Source of the DNA: ZC4RG30 sp046347045 | Lineage (GTDB): Bacteria; Pseudomonadota; Gammaproteobacteria; Steroidobacterales; Steroidobacteraceae | Length of the DNA: 64,000 bases | Direction: 5' to 3' | Assembly: GCA_046347045.1 (NCBI GenBank) | Contig: JAXMGX010000002.1 | Span: forward strand, 1 to 64,000 | Part shown: positions 27,027 through 35,746 of the stretch, in pieces | How the letters are laid out: the number at the start of each line of letters is the position of its first letter | Numbering within the stretch: position 1 is the stretch's first letter | Notes under the pieces: model-generated | What the model was told of the DNA's origin: nothing | Seen by the model: only the letters and a program-made list of their open reading frames with translations | Database searches by the model: none | Position numbers and translations under genes: made by a program

Positions 27027-28136
27027 ATGAAATGGACACTCCCGGCTGCAATGTTCGTTCTCTTGCTGTCGGCGATGCCGAACGCACCTCTGCGGGCAGC
27101 GGACAACGATCAACCTTCCCTGCCCGCTTGTGCCGCCGACGCCGATCTCAGCTATGTCTGCGGCTTGCGGCGTCCGGAGGATCTGCTCACGCTGCCCGGA
27201 GGCGACTTCGTCCTGACCAGCGGCTTCGCACCTGGCGCCGGACTCACCTTCATCGACACGCGCACGCACGCGCTGCAACGCGCATGGAACGGCTCCTCCG
27301 CCGCGGGCGCCCCACCCGCAGCGGAGTTCAAGCACTGCCCGGAGCCGCTGGATCCCGCGCTGTTCAACGCCCGCGGACTGTCGCTGCGCGCGATCGCGGC
27401 GGATCGATGGCGACTGCTGGTGGTGAACCATGGCGGACGCGAGTCGATCGAGGCCTTCGACCTGCGATTCGACAGCAGCGGCACGCCCTCGCTGCAGTGG
27501 CGGGGCTGCCTTCCCATGCCTTCCGGCCAGGTGGGCAACTCCGTCGCCTCCTTCGCCGACGGGACCGTGCTGGTCACCGTGCTGACGCGACCGGGAACCA
27601 CCATCGCGGACTTCGTGCGCGGGGGCATCACGGGCGCCGTGTGGCGCTGGCGTCCCGGCGCATCGGGCTTCGAGCAGGTGCCGGGCACTGCATTGCCCGG
27701 CAACAACGGCCTCGAGGTGGATCCCGATGGCCGGCATTTCTACATCATTGCATTCGGCCTGCATGCCGTCGTGGTCTTCGACCGGGATCGCGAAGGTTCA
27801 CCGGTCGAAACCATCGTGGCGCCGGACTTCATGCCCGACAACCTGCACTGGAGCGAAGGCCGGCTGCTGCTGGCAGGCATGCGCCTGGACGAACCGGCCT
27901 GCGGCGGGCTGCGTTCAGTCGCCAATGGCGTCGCCGATCCCATGCTCTGCCATCGCGGCTGGGTCGTAGGGGAACTCGACCTGAAGCAACGACGCATCGC
28001 CACCGTGGCCTATGGCAGGCCCCAGCCCGGATTCAACGGCCTGTCGGCCGCGACGCTGGTGCGCGGTGAACTGTGGCTGGGATCCTTCCAGTCGGACCGT
28101 GTGGCCATTGCGCGCAGCGATGCTTCGCCGCCCTGA
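27027..28136 (+). CDS. Exported SMP-30/lactonase-like beta-propeller protein
   Basis: A 369-residue protein with a Sec signal peptide (MKWTLPAAMFVLLLSAMPNAPLRAA). The rest is a six-bladed propeller of the SMP-30/gluconolactonase/paraoxonase type: GRESIEAFDL, PGNNGLEVDPDGRHFYI and PDNLHWSEGRLLLAG hold the usual Asn/Asp metal ligands. It would hydrolyse a lactone in the periplasm. In this island a quinate lactone or a sugar lactone is conceivable but not shown. GAGGAG at 27014-27019 precedes ATG 27027. It is divergent from the TetR gene, lacks the island operator upstream, and ends 3 bp from the convergent MFS gene. Confidence 0.75.
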   Translation: MKWTLPAAMFVLLLSAMPNAPLRAADNDQPSLPACAADADLSYVCGLRRPEDLLTLPGGDFVLTSGFAPGAGLTFIDTRTHALQRAWNGSSAAGAPPAAEFKHCPEPLDPALFNARGLSLRAIAADRWRLLVVNHGGRESIEAFDLRFDSSGTPSLQWRGCLPMPSGQVGNSVASFADGTVLVTVLTRPGTTIADFVRGGITGAVWRWRPGASGFEQVPGTALPGNNGLEVDPDGRHFYIIAFGLHAVVVFDRDREGSPVETIVAPDFMPDNLHWSEGRLLLAGMRLDEPACGGLRSVANGVADPMLCHRGWVVGELDLKQRRIATVAYGRPQPGFNGLSAATLVRGELWLGSFQSDRVAIARSDASPP

Positions 28137-28139
28137 GTG

Positions 28140-29408
28140 CTAGTCCTCGTCCACGGACACGCGCACCACGGGCCCGAGGATGAAGGCATACGCGGCGGCG
28201 CCCAGCAGGCCGAGCGCGCCGATGTAGGCCAGCGCACCATAGAAACTGCCGGTGCGCCCCACCACCACGCCGATGACGATGGGCGTGACGATGCCGGCGA
28301 GATTGGCGCAGAGATTGAACAGCCCGCCCGTCAGGCCGATCATCGATTTCGGCGCCACGTCCGAAATCAGCGTCCATCCCAGGTTGCCCATGCCCTGGCC
28401 GAAGAAGGCCACGGACATCACCGCGATCACCACCGCATTGCTGGATGTGAAATTCGCCAGCACCATCGTCGAGGTGAGCAGCAGCCCGGCGATCACCGGG
28501 AGTTTCCGGCCCAGGGTGGCCGAGCCGGTGCGACGGATCAGGCCGTCGGACACCACGCCGCCCAGCAGCACGCCCACCGATGCGGCGATGTAGGGCAGCG
28601 AGGCGGCGAAGCCCGACTTGATCCATTCCATGCCGCGCTCGGTGGCGAGGTAGCTCGGGAACCAGGTGAGGAAGAACACCAGCGTGGAATTGCTGCAGAA
28701 CTGCCCGATCGATGCGCCCAGCACCTGCCGCTTGCGCATGAGCTTTGCCGCCGCGGACCAGCTGAACCTGACCGCACCTGCCGCCGCCAGGCCACCGCCG
28801 CGCGCGATATGGTCCAGCTCCGCCTGGTTGACGCCCCGGCTCTCGTGCGGATCACGGTAGGCGAAATGCCACACCAGCGCGAACACCAGGCCGATCGCGC
28901 CGAAGAGGAAGAACAGCGCACGCCAGCCGTGGTTGGCCGCGATCCACGTGAGCACGGGGATCAGGAATCCCAGTCCCACGTACTGGCCCACGGCGTAGAC
29001 GCCATTTGCGCGCGCGCGCTCCGTCTGCGGAAACCACAGCGACAGGATGCGCCCATTGGTGGGATAGCAGGGTGCCTCGGCAAGCCCCAGCGCCAGCCGG
29101 GCCGAGAACAACCCGGCCACGCTGGCCATCAGGCCGTGCACCAGCGTGGCGAGCGACCACAGCGCCAGCGACAGTCCATAGGTGATGCGCGCGCCGAGCC
29201 GGTCCAGCACCAGGCCGCCCGGGATCTGCGCCAGCGCATAGGTCCACGAGAAGGCCGAGAACACCAGGCCCATCATCTCGGGCGAAATCGTCAGCTCCTT
29301 CACCAGGAAGGGCTGCGCCACGCCCATCACCGAGCGGTCGACGTAGTTCAGCATCGTGGCCAGCGTGATCAGCGCGAGCACGCCGAGCCGACGGCGAGTG
29401 GGCTTCAT
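28140..29408 (-). CDS. MFS permease, anion:cation symporter (ACS) type
   Basis: A 422-residue, 12-helix major facilitator. LNYVDRSVMGVAQPFLVKEL and WTYALAQIPGGLVLDRLGAR are typical of the ACS family, which carries sugar acids, tartrate, phthalate and other organic anions by proton symport. It is last in the quiC-hydrolase-esterase-MFS run, 14 bp after the esterase stop, with AAGGACTCC before ATG 29408. In context the cargo is likely quinate, shikimate or a related acid freed in the periplasm. Family members with sugar-acid specificity look similar, so the substrate stays open. Confidence 0.85.
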   Translation of the reverse strand: MKPTRRRLGVLALITLATMLNYVDRSVMGVAQPFLVKELTISPEMMGLVFSAFSWTYALAQIPGGLVLDRLGARITYGLSLALWSLATLVHGLMASVAGLFSARLALGLAEAPCYPTNGRILSLWFPQTERARANGVYAVGQYVGLGFLIPVLTWIAANHGWRALFFLFGAIGLVFALVWHFAYRDPHESRGVNQAELDHIARGGGLAAAGAVRFSWSAAAKLMRKRQVLGASIGQFCSNSTLVFFLTWFPSYLATERGMEWIKSGFAASLPYIAASVGVLLGGVVSDGLIRRTGSATLGRKLPVIAGLLLTSTMVLANFTSSNAVVIAVMSVAFFGQGMGNLGWTLISDVAPKSMIGLTGGLFNLCANLAGIVTPIVIGVVVGRTGSFYGALAYIGALGLLGAAAYAFILGPVVRVSVDED

Positions 29409-29422
29409 GGGGAGTCCTTGCA

Positions 29423-31015
29423 CTAGTCGCGGGGTCGGGATTCGCCGGGCGCCACGCGCGGCACTGCCGCGGACTGCAGCAGCGGCAGGGCCGCGGCATC
29501 GGGCCAGGCATCCACATGCAGGTCGGTGCCCAGCACCAGCACGCGGGGCTGGGCCGCATCGAACGCGGGCCAGGCGGGCACATCCGCGGCAACGGGCTGA
29601 CCACTGCGCGCAAACGAAAGCAGCAGCCCGGACAGGCGTTCTTCCAGCAGTTCGTCGGCAGGTTCCCAGTCGCGGGTGCGCCGGAACAGGTTCAGGGAAT
29701 CGCGCGTGCGCAGGAAATACGGGACTTCGCCGGTGTGGTAGGCGCCCGCTGTGGCCGGATCGTGGTCGGCGAAGGTGATGCCGGGCGCATAGGGCTGTCG
29801 ACGCGTGAAGAAGTAGGCGAAGGCCGGCGCCCTGCCCCATCGCTGCTGCGCGCTCGCCCAGGCGAACATCTGCGCGCCCACCGTGGCATCGCGCGCGATG
29901 TCGGTTGCGGCCCGGCGCGCCGTGGCCGCATCGCTGGCCGGATACGCCCGCAGAATGGCATCGGCGCTGGACGGGAAATCCCTGCGCACGGCGGCAGCCA
30001 GTTCCGCGGCGGAGCCGATCGGGCCGAGGCTGCGGAAGGATTCGTCGCGGGTGAAACCGAGCATCAGCGGCACGTCGTTCTGCCGGCGCGATGCGAACAC
30101 CTCCTGCGGCCTGGCCGGCACCCAATGGCCATCGACCACGATGGATGCACGCGGCACCGACGCAGCGACCGCCAGGATCCGGTCGGCGGCGATGTCACGC
30201 ATGGCGTCCAGCGACGCCGCGCCCAGTGCCTTCTGCAGCGCGAGGCCCTCGGCCTCCGCCTGCGCCAGCGGCACGGGCGATGCCGGTTCCGCGAAATGAC
30301 TGCCGCTCATGCCCACCGCGCGGTGGAACAGTCCCCGGGCCGCGGGGCTTGCCTGCAGGATGGACACAGACATGGAGCCCGCCGACTGCCCGGCGATGGT
30401 CACGTTGCCGGGATCGCCGCCAAACGCGGCGATGTTCCGCTGCACCCACTGCAGCCCCGCCACCTGGTCGGCGATGCCCTGGTTGCCGGAACCGCCGCCG
30501 TTCTCGCGCGACAGCTCGGGATGCGCGAGGAATCCCAGCGCGCCCACGCGATAGGCCAGGTTCACGCGCACCACGCCGCGGCGGGCCAGCCCCTCGCCCG
30601 AATAATTGGCCATGCTGGCCGACCCGACGTTGAACCCCCCGCCGTAGATCCACACGATGACGGGCAATCGCCTGCCGCGCGCCGGCGCCCAGATGTTCAG
30701 GTAGAGGCAGTCCTCGCTGATGCCTTCATTGCCGAAATAGTGGTTCATCGTGCGCGAGCGCAGCGCCTGCAGGCACATGGGTGCGGCACGCTCCGCATGC
30801 AGTACGCCGCGCCACGGCGGCACGGGCTGCGGCGGCTTCCAGCGCAGCTCCCGCACGGGCGGGGCGGCGAACGGCACGCCCAGCCATGCGCGCACGCCTG
30901 ATGCCAGCGTGACGCCTTCCACCAGCCCGCCATCCACGCTCACCGGCGCCGCGGACGCCATCTGCGCACACACCAATGCCAGCAACAGCGCCAGCGTGGA
31001 ACGCGCCGCGTTCAC
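29423..31015 (-). CDS. Secreted type B carboxylesterase
   Basis: A 530-residue alpha/beta hydrolase of the carboxylesterase/PNB-esterase family with a signal peptide (to about residue 22). The nucleophile is Ser211 in AGQSAGS, the oxyanion region is IYGGGFNVGS, and the catalytic His is His427 in AYHTGEVPYFL. The start is GTG at 31015, overlapping the previous stop (GTGA). Together with the neighbouring exported hydrolase it gives the island two periplasmic ester-cleaving enzymes. Fungal and bacterial tannases, feruloyl and chlorogenate esterases include this fold, but sequence alone does not fix the substrate. Confidence 0.87.
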   Translation of the reverse strand: MNAARSTLALLLALVCAQMASAAPVSVDGGLVEGVTLASGVRAWLGVPFAAPPVRELRWKPPQPVPPWRGVLHAERAAPMCLQALRSRTMNHYFGNEGISEDCLYLNIWAPARGRRLPVIVWIYGGGFNVGSASMANYSGEGLARRGVVRVNLAYRVGALGFLAHPELSRENGGGSGNQGIADQVAGLQWVQRNIAAFGGDPGNVTIAGQSAGSMSVSILQASPAARGLFHRAVGMSGSHFAEPASPVPLAQAEAEGLALQKALGAASLDAMRDIAADRILAVAASVPRASIVVDGHWVPARPQEVFASRRQNDVPLMLGFTRDESFRSLGPIGSAAELAAAVRRDFPSSADAILRAYPASDAATARRAATDIARDATVGAQMFAWASAQQRWGRAPAFAYFFTRRQPYAPGITFADHDPATAGAYHTGEVPYFLRTRDSLNLFRRTRDWEPADELLEERLSGLLLSFARSGQPVAADVPAWPAFDAAQPRVLVLGTDLHVDAWPDAAALPLLQSAAVPRVAPGESRPRD

Positions 31016-32019
31016 TTGCGCGCCTTGTCCAGCACCTGGTGGAAGAAATCGAAGGTGGCGTTGGTGGCCTTTAGCGTCGCATCGCGCGTGACCTGCGGCT
31101 TCGCGCCGATGAAGCTGTGGTCCACGTCCGGTATGTAGATCGCCGTCACCGGCACGCCGGCCGCCCGCAGGCGCGCCTCCGCCAGTCGCGACTGCGAGAC
31201 ATCCACGGTGGCATCGCGTTCGCCGTGGATGAGCAGGAACGGGGGATCACCCTTCCCGATATAAGTAACCGGGCTCGCGCGCGCCACTGCCTTCGCATCG
31301 CAGGGGCCGTTGCAGCCCAGGAACTTCACCTCCGAGCCATTTCCCTGGCGCGCGACCATCGGCGCGAAATCGAACACGCCATACCAGGTCACGGCTGCCT
31401 GCACGCACTCGCTGCCCGGGGATGGCGCCGCGACGCCGGCGACTGGCGCGGGATCCAGCGAGGCATCGCCGCAGGAAGTGGCCAGCAGCGCAGTGAGATG
31501 GCCTCCGGCCGAGCCACCCCAGACGCCGACGCGCGCGGGATCGATGTGGTACTTCGCCGCGTTGGCGCGCAGGAATCGCAGCGCGGCGCGCGCATCCTGC
31601 AGTGCGGCGGGAAACGGCGCCTCGCCCGACAACCGGTACTCGAGGCTGGCCACGACGAATCCCTCGCTGGCCAGCCGGGCCAGGACCTTCGGAAAATCCG
31701 ACAGGGCGCCGGAGTGCCGTGTATGCCCGCCCACCCAGCCGCCGCCATGGATGTAGATGACCAGCGGCCGCGCCTCGGTGCCCGGTGGCATGTACAGATC
31801 GACCACCAGGGGCCGGAAGCCGGGAATCACCGAATAGACCACGTCGGCAAGGCCGGTGACACCGCCCGGGAAGCGCGACACGCGGTCCGGGTAGATGTCG
31901 CTGGTGAACGGCGTGGCGGACACGGGGAAGTCGCGGGCCTGCGCGGCCTGTGCGGCCTGCAGTGCGACCGGAAGCACACCGGAAAGCACCAGCAACAGCA
32001 TGGCGAGTCTGCGAATCAT
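31012..32019 (-). CDS. Exported alpha/beta hydrolase (acetyl-esterase/BD-FAE-like)
   Basis: A 335-residue hydrolase with a signal peptide (MIRRLAMLLLVLSGVLPVALQA). The oxyanion motif is IYIHGGGWVGG and the nucleophile elbow VWGGSAGGHL. DATVDVSQS and DVDHSFIG supply the Asp and His. It belongs to the HGGGW/BD-FAE group of esterases, several of which deacylate plant polymers or phenolic esters. Overlap with the type B esterase (GTGA) and a 39-bp gap after quiC place it second in the operon. Confidence 0.85.
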   Translation of the reverse strand: MIRRLAMLLLVLSGVLPVALQAAQAAQARDFPVSATPFTSDIYPDRVSRFPGGVTGLADVVYSVIPGFRPLVVDLYMPPGTEARPLVIYIHGGGWVGGHTRHSGALSDFPKVLARLASEGFVVASLEYRLSGEAPFPAALQDARAALRFLRANAAKYHIDPARVGVWGGSAGGHLTALLATSCGDASLDPAPVAGVAAPSPGSECVQAAVTWYGVFDFAPMVARQGNGSEVKFLGCNGPCDAKAVARASPVTYIGKGDPPFLLIHGERDATVDVSQSRLAEARLRAAGVPVTAIYIPDVDHSFIGAKPQVTRDATLKATNATFDFFHQVLDKARK

Positions 32020-32058
32020 CTTTCCCCCCTTTCCCTTGTTCCCGATCTTATCGAAAGC

Positions 32059-33921
32059 TCACGGCTTGAAGCGGGCCTGTGCGGCCAGTCGTATGGTGGC
32101 GTTCGCCGCGCCATAGGCCTGGTAGCCACGTCGCTGGACCACCTCGAAGAACAGGCGCTTGGCGAACGCCCGGCTGTAGAACTGGAAATACTCCGCGGTG
32201 CCATCCCGGTCGTAGAGGATGTTCAACCCGGCCATGCGCTCCACCAGCTCCGCATCGAGCCCGAAGCGGGCCTCGAGGTCGTCATAGTAGTTGCGCGGTA
32301 TCGCGAGCACGGGCAGTCCGTTGGCGCGCGCGGCGCTGGCGGCGGCGAAGACATCCGCGGTATTGAAGGCGATGTGCTGCACGCCGGCGCCCATGTAGTG
32401 CTGCAGGAAGCGGGATGACAGCGTCTGCGCCGCCATCGAGCCATTGAGCGTCACGCGCAGCGAGCGATCGGGCGACTCCACGGCCTGGCTCTGCACCAGG
32501 CCCAGCGTGTCGGCGATCTCCAGCAGCGGAGTCTTGGCCACGTCGAACAGCGCGACGTAGTACAGCAGCCACGACAGGAATTCCTCGTACTGCATGGTCT
32601 GCGCGATGTGGTCCGTGCGCAGTAGCCCCAGCGCATGCGTCGCGGGCGCCTCGCGCGCGCCCGCGGTGAACTCGTGCGACCACACGGACTCCTCGGTGCC
32701 GTCCTCGATGAAGTACACTAGGCTTCCGCCCACGCCCCGCACCGACGGGATCTGCATCTCGTCGGGCCGCACGGCCTGTTCGTACCGCGGGATGCGCAGC
32801 GCCGCCGCGCGGGCCAGTGCGGCGGGCACGTCACGCACGCGCAGCCCGATGGCGCAGACCGAAGCCCCGTGCACCGCGTCGAAATTGTGGGCGAGCCCCT
32901 CGGGTTCGCAGTTCATCACCAGGTTGATGTCGCCCTGGCGCCACCGCGTCACCGCCTTGCGGCGATGCTGCGCCACGGGCTGGAAGCCGAGCTGCGCGAT
33001 CAGCGCGCCCAGCGACTGCGCTTCCTCCTCGCTGGCCGCGAACTCGATGAACTCCACGCCCTTCACGTCCACCGGCGGCGGCATGATCGGCCGGACGGGC
33101 GCGCGGGGACGCGACGCCACCTTGTCCCTCAGCAACTGCAGCGATCGATAGCCGTCCAGCGCCACGCCGGAAGCAGAACCGGCACGGAACCGGTCGTTGA
33201 AGATCTCGAGCGACCACCAGCCGTCATAGCCGATGCGGTGGATGGCCTCGGCGAATTCCACCAGCGGCAGCTCGCCCTGCCCGGGCATGTTGCGAAAATG
33301 CCGACTCCAGCTCAGGAAATCCATGTCGAGCCACGGCGCGTCGGCGATCTGCACGAAGAACAGCTTCTCGGGACGAATGTCCCCGATGCTGGCGCTGGGC
33401 ACCTTGCGCACCAGGGAGTGGAAACTGTCGAGGATCAGGCCGATCGCCGGATGATCGACGTCGCGGACCAGGCTCCACGAATCGCGGTGGTCGTTGATGT
33501 GGCGCCCCCATGCCAGGGCCTCGTACCCCACGCGCAGGTGCCGGCGCGCCGCCCGCTCGCCCAGCTCGCACAGGTCGTCGACCATGCGCGGCCGGTCCGG
33601 CAGCGACTGCGGGGAGCAGTTCGAGCACAGCAGCACCAGGTCGGTGCCCAGTTCCGCCATCACGTCGAACTTGCGCTCCATGCGATCGAAGGCGCGCGCC
33701 CGCTGCCCCTCCGGCATGCCCTCGAGGTCCCTGAAAGGCTGGAACAGGGTCACCTGCATGCCGAGGTCGCGGACCATCCGCCCGACCTCCGCCGGCGTAC
33801 CCGGGAAGGCCAGCAGGTCGTTCTCAAAGATCTCCACCCCGCCGAAGCCCGCCTCGGCAACGGCCCTCAACTTGCTCTCGAGCGTGCCGCTGAGCGAGAC
33901 GGTGGCGATCGAGGTCCTCAT
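32059..33921 (-). CDS. quiC: 3-dehydroshikimate dehydratase, QuiC type (TIM barrel + HPPD-like domain)
   Basis: A 620-residue fusion. Residues 1-270 form a sugar-phosphate-isomerase-like TIM barrel (GFGGVEIFENDLLAF, LVLLCSNCSPQSL, ILDSFHSLVRK, EIFNDRFRAG). Residues about 285-620 form a 4-hydroxyphenylpyruvate-dioxygenase-like VOC domain whose metal triad appears intact: His438 (TDHIAQ), His516 (QHIAFN) and Glu593 (FFEVVQRRG). This matches Pseudomonas QuiC1, where the barrel converts 3-dehydroshikimate to protocatechuate and the HPPD-like half has unclear activity. It is first of four genes. The ATG lies only 9 bp after the predicted -10 box, so the mRNA may be near-leaderless. Confidence 0.88.
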   Translation of the reverse strand: MRTSIATVSLSGTLESKLRAVAEAGFGGVEIFENDLLAFPGTPAEVGRMVRDLGMQVTLFQPFRDLEGMPEGQRARAFDRMERKFDVMAELGTDLVLLCSNCSPQSLPDRPRMVDDLCELGERAARRHLRVGYEALAWGRHINDHRDSWSLVRDVDHPAIGLILDSFHSLVRKVPSASIGDIRPEKLFFVQIADAPWLDMDFLSWSRHFRNMPGQGELPLVEFAEAIHRIGYDGWWSLEIFNDRFRAGSASGVALDGYRSLQLLRDKVASRPRAPVRPIMPPPVDVKGVEFIEFAASEEEAQSLGALIAQLGFQPVAQHRRKAVTRWRQGDINLVMNCEPEGLAHNFDAVHGASVCAIGLRVRDVPAALARAAALRIPRYEQAVRPDEMQIPSVRGVGGSLVYFIEDGTEESVWSHEFTAGAREAPATHALGLLRTDHIAQTMQYEEFLSWLLYYVALFDVAKTPLLEIADTLGLVQSQAVESPDRSLRVTLNGSMAAQTLSSRFLQHYMGAGVQHIAFNTADVFAAASAARANGLPVLAIPRNYYDDLEARFGLDAELVERMAGLNILYDRDGTAEYFQFYSRAFAKRLFFEVVQRRGYQAYGAANATIRLAAQARFKP

Positions 33922-33929
33922 GGCTTTAT

Positions 33930-33958
33930 GTTATGGACTAGTTCGTAACAAAAATCAA
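33930..33958 (-). promoter_or_regulatory. Promoter of the quiC operon
   Basis: On the minus strand TTGATT (33958-33953), 17 bp, then CATAAC (33935-33930). The predicted operator 33932-33947 covers the spacer and the -10 box. With this promoter the transcript would start within a few bases of the quiC ATG. Confidence 0.5.
33932..33947. promoter_or_regulatory. Predicted TetR operator, site B
   Basis: TATGGACTAGTTCGTA, a 16-bp inverted repeat with two symmetry breaks, flanked by T and A that extend it to 18 bp. Read on the minus strand it starts TACGAACT like site A at 26210. It ends 11 bp upstream of the quiC start codon. Confidence 0.6.
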
Positions 33959-33976
33959 TCCACAACCTGCGGTTCC

Positions 33977-34026
33977 GGGCGGCAAGAACTTGCCGCCCCT
34001 TGCCGCCAGTGTGCGCAAGCGCGCAC
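33977..34026. repeat. Inverted-repeat cluster upstream of the msh operon
   Basis: A perfect 10-bp inverted repeat GGGCGGCAAG-AA-CTTGCCGCCC (33977-33998) is followed by a further half-site CTTGCCGCC (33999-34007) and by GTGCGC-aagc-GCGCAC (34011-34026). It lies between quiC and mshI and just upstream of the likely msh promoter. It could be a regulator site for the pilus operon or a terminator-like structure. Confidence 0.6.
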
Positions 34027-34042
34027 CTCCGGGTGGGTGACA

Positions 34043-34072
34043 TTAAGAAACTCCTCATCCGCCCGCTATAAC
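34043..34072 (+). promoter_or_regulatory. Candidate promoter of the msh operon
   Basis: TTAAGA (34043-34048), 18 bp, TATAAC (34067-34072), about 62 bp before the mshI start. Each box has at least 4 of 6 consensus bases. It is the only AT-rich promoter-like stretch before the operon on this strand. Confidence 0.45.
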
Positions 34073-34134
34073 CACTGGGTAGGGGCAATCCCCTTCCTGG
34101 CGACCGGCCGTCCCGGTGCTTTGGTGGGTATCAC

Positions 34135-35079
34135 GTGCGTTGGCCAGACTTCATGCGACGAAAAGCCCGCCGGGACATGCGGGCAGGCATCGCCGCGTCC
34201 GCGGAACAGCTCGCGCTGGCGGTGGTGCGCCGTTCGGGGGATGGCAAGCCGCGCCTGGTGCACTGCGCCGTAATGCCTGCGACACAGGGTTTTGCCGATG
34301 CAGCGCTGCGCAAACTGCTGCGCGACTACGATCTGGGCGCCTCCCCCGTCAGCGCAGTGATCGGCGCCGACGACTACCAGCTCGCGCAGATTCCAGCCCC
34401 TGACGTGCCCGAGGCCGAGATGCGCGCCGCCGCCCGCTGGCGCATGCGCGAGGTCATCGACTTCGCGCTCGATGACGCCACCATAGATGTGTTCGACGTT
34501 CCCGAACGCCGGGACCGGGCAGCGAGGCGCAGCCTCTTTGCGGTGGCCACGCGCGGCAACGTGCCACAGTTCATCGCCGCATCGCTGCAGAAGCTTGCGC
34601 CCCGGCTGGATGTCATCGACATCCCGGAACTGTGCCAGCGCAACCTGTGCACGCTGCTGCCCCAGGACAGCAAGGGTCTGGCCTGCGTGCTGCTGCGCGA
34701 GGACCATGCGCAGCTCGTGCTGGTGCGCCAGGGGCGGCTGTTCGTCGCGCGGCGCTTCGATTTCGACACAGGGCTGGACCTCGATGGCCGCGCCCCGCGG
34801 GGCCGGCTCGATGCGGGCGCGCTCGCGCTGGAACTGCAGCGTTCGCTCGACTACTACGAGACCCACTTCGACCAGCCCGCCATCACCGACCTGCTGGTGG
34901 CACCGGGCAGCAGCCTGTCACCCGCACTGGCCGAGGAGATCGCCACGCTCACCGGCCTGCGCGTGCATCCGCTGGCGCTGCAGGACCATCTGGATTTCGC
35001 CGACGGCACGCAGATGCCCGAAGGCTGGCTGCCCACGCTGGCCGTGGGCGCCGCGCTGCGCATGGCGGTGCCCGCATGA
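34135..35079 (+). CDS. mshI: MSHA biogenesis protein MshI (PilM-like)
   Basis: A 314-residue protein with the PilM/MshI actin-like layout. AIAASAEQLALAVV-type N-terminal strand, SVIGADDYQLAQIPAPDVPEAEM, and LELQRSLDYYETHFDQPAITDLLVAPG match. It should form the cytoplasmic ring that connects the assembly ATPase to the inner-membrane PilN/PilO-like pair. I chose GTG 34135 (after GGTGGG); ATG 34153 is an alternative six codons later. It opens an operon of eleven genes mostly joined by 1-4 bp overlaps. Confidence 0.82.
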   Translation: MRWPDFMRRKARRDMRAGIAASAEQLALAVVRRSGDGKPRLVHCAVMPATQGFADAALRKLLRDYDLGASPVSAVIGADDYQLAQIPAPDVPEAEMRAAARWRMREVIDFALDDATIDVFDVPERRDRAARRSLFAVATRGNVPQFIAASLQKLAPRLDVIDIPELCQRNLCTLLPQDSKGLACVLLREDHAQLVLVRQGRLFVARRFDFDTGLDLDGRAPRGRLDAGALALELQRSLDYYETHFDQPAITDLLVAPGSSLSPALAEEIATLTGLRVHPLALQDHLDFADGTQMPEGWLPTLAVGAALRMAVPA

Positions 35080-35744
35080 GCATGCAGCAGGTCAATCTCC
35101 ACCAGCCGGTGGTGCAAACGCCGATGATGCTGACGGCGAAAAGCGCCGCCGGTGCGATGCTGACGATCATCGTGGCATTGCTCGGCATGTGGGGCTACGC
35201 CTGGTGGCAGCTGCGCGGCATGCGTCACGAGGCCGACCTGGCGCGCGTGCAGGGCGAAGCGCGCCGCAAGCTGGAGGCGGTGCGCATGGCCGACCTCGAC
35301 GCGCTGTCCCCCGAAGACCTGGACCGCACCATCGCCGTACTCGATGCGGCGGTGAAGGTGAAGCTGCGCGCCGTGCAGACGCTGGGCGATGAAGCGGCAC
35401 GTTCAGCCGATTTCTCCGCGCGCCTGGCCGCGCTGTCGAGCCGCCACGTGGACGGCGTGTGGCTGGAACAGCTGACGCTGGGCGCAAGCCGCGATTCGAT
35501 GAGCCTGACGGGCGCTGCGCTCGCGCCCGACCTGGTGCCACGCTACCTGCAGAGCCTTGCAGCCGATCCGGCACTCAGCGGCGGCGAGATCGACAACTTC
35601 GTCATCGATCGACCGGCGGGCGAACCGCGGCGCGGCGTCGCGCACCTGCGGTTCCGCGTGGCCACTGGCGCCCTGCAGACGCCATCGACCCTCGCCGCGC
35701 AACCGCCCGACGAAAACCCCTCCACCCAACCGGCGGAGGGTTGA
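35076..35744 (+). CDS. PilN-like MSHA inner-membrane protein
   Basis: A 222-residue protein with a short cytoplasmic start carrying QQVNLHQP, the PilN-type motif that docks into PilM/MshI, one membrane helix (about residues 27-46), a coiled-coil region, and a C-terminal ferredoxin-like fold (VWLEQLTLGASRDSMSLTG). In Vibrio the function belongs to the second half of MshI/MshI2. The ATGA overlap with mshI supports direct partnership. Confidence 0.75.
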   Translation: MSMQQVNLHQPVVQTPMMLTAKSAAGAMLTIIVALLGMWGYAWWQLRGMRHEADLARVQGEARRKLEAVRMADLDALSPEDLDRTIAVLDAAVKVKLRAVQTLGDEAARSADFSARLAALSSRHVDGVWLEQLTLGASRDSMSLTGAALAPDLVPRYLQSLAADPALSGGEIDNFVIDRPAGEPRRGVAHLRFRVATGALQTPSTLAAQPPDENPSTQPAEG

Positions 35745-35746
35745 CG

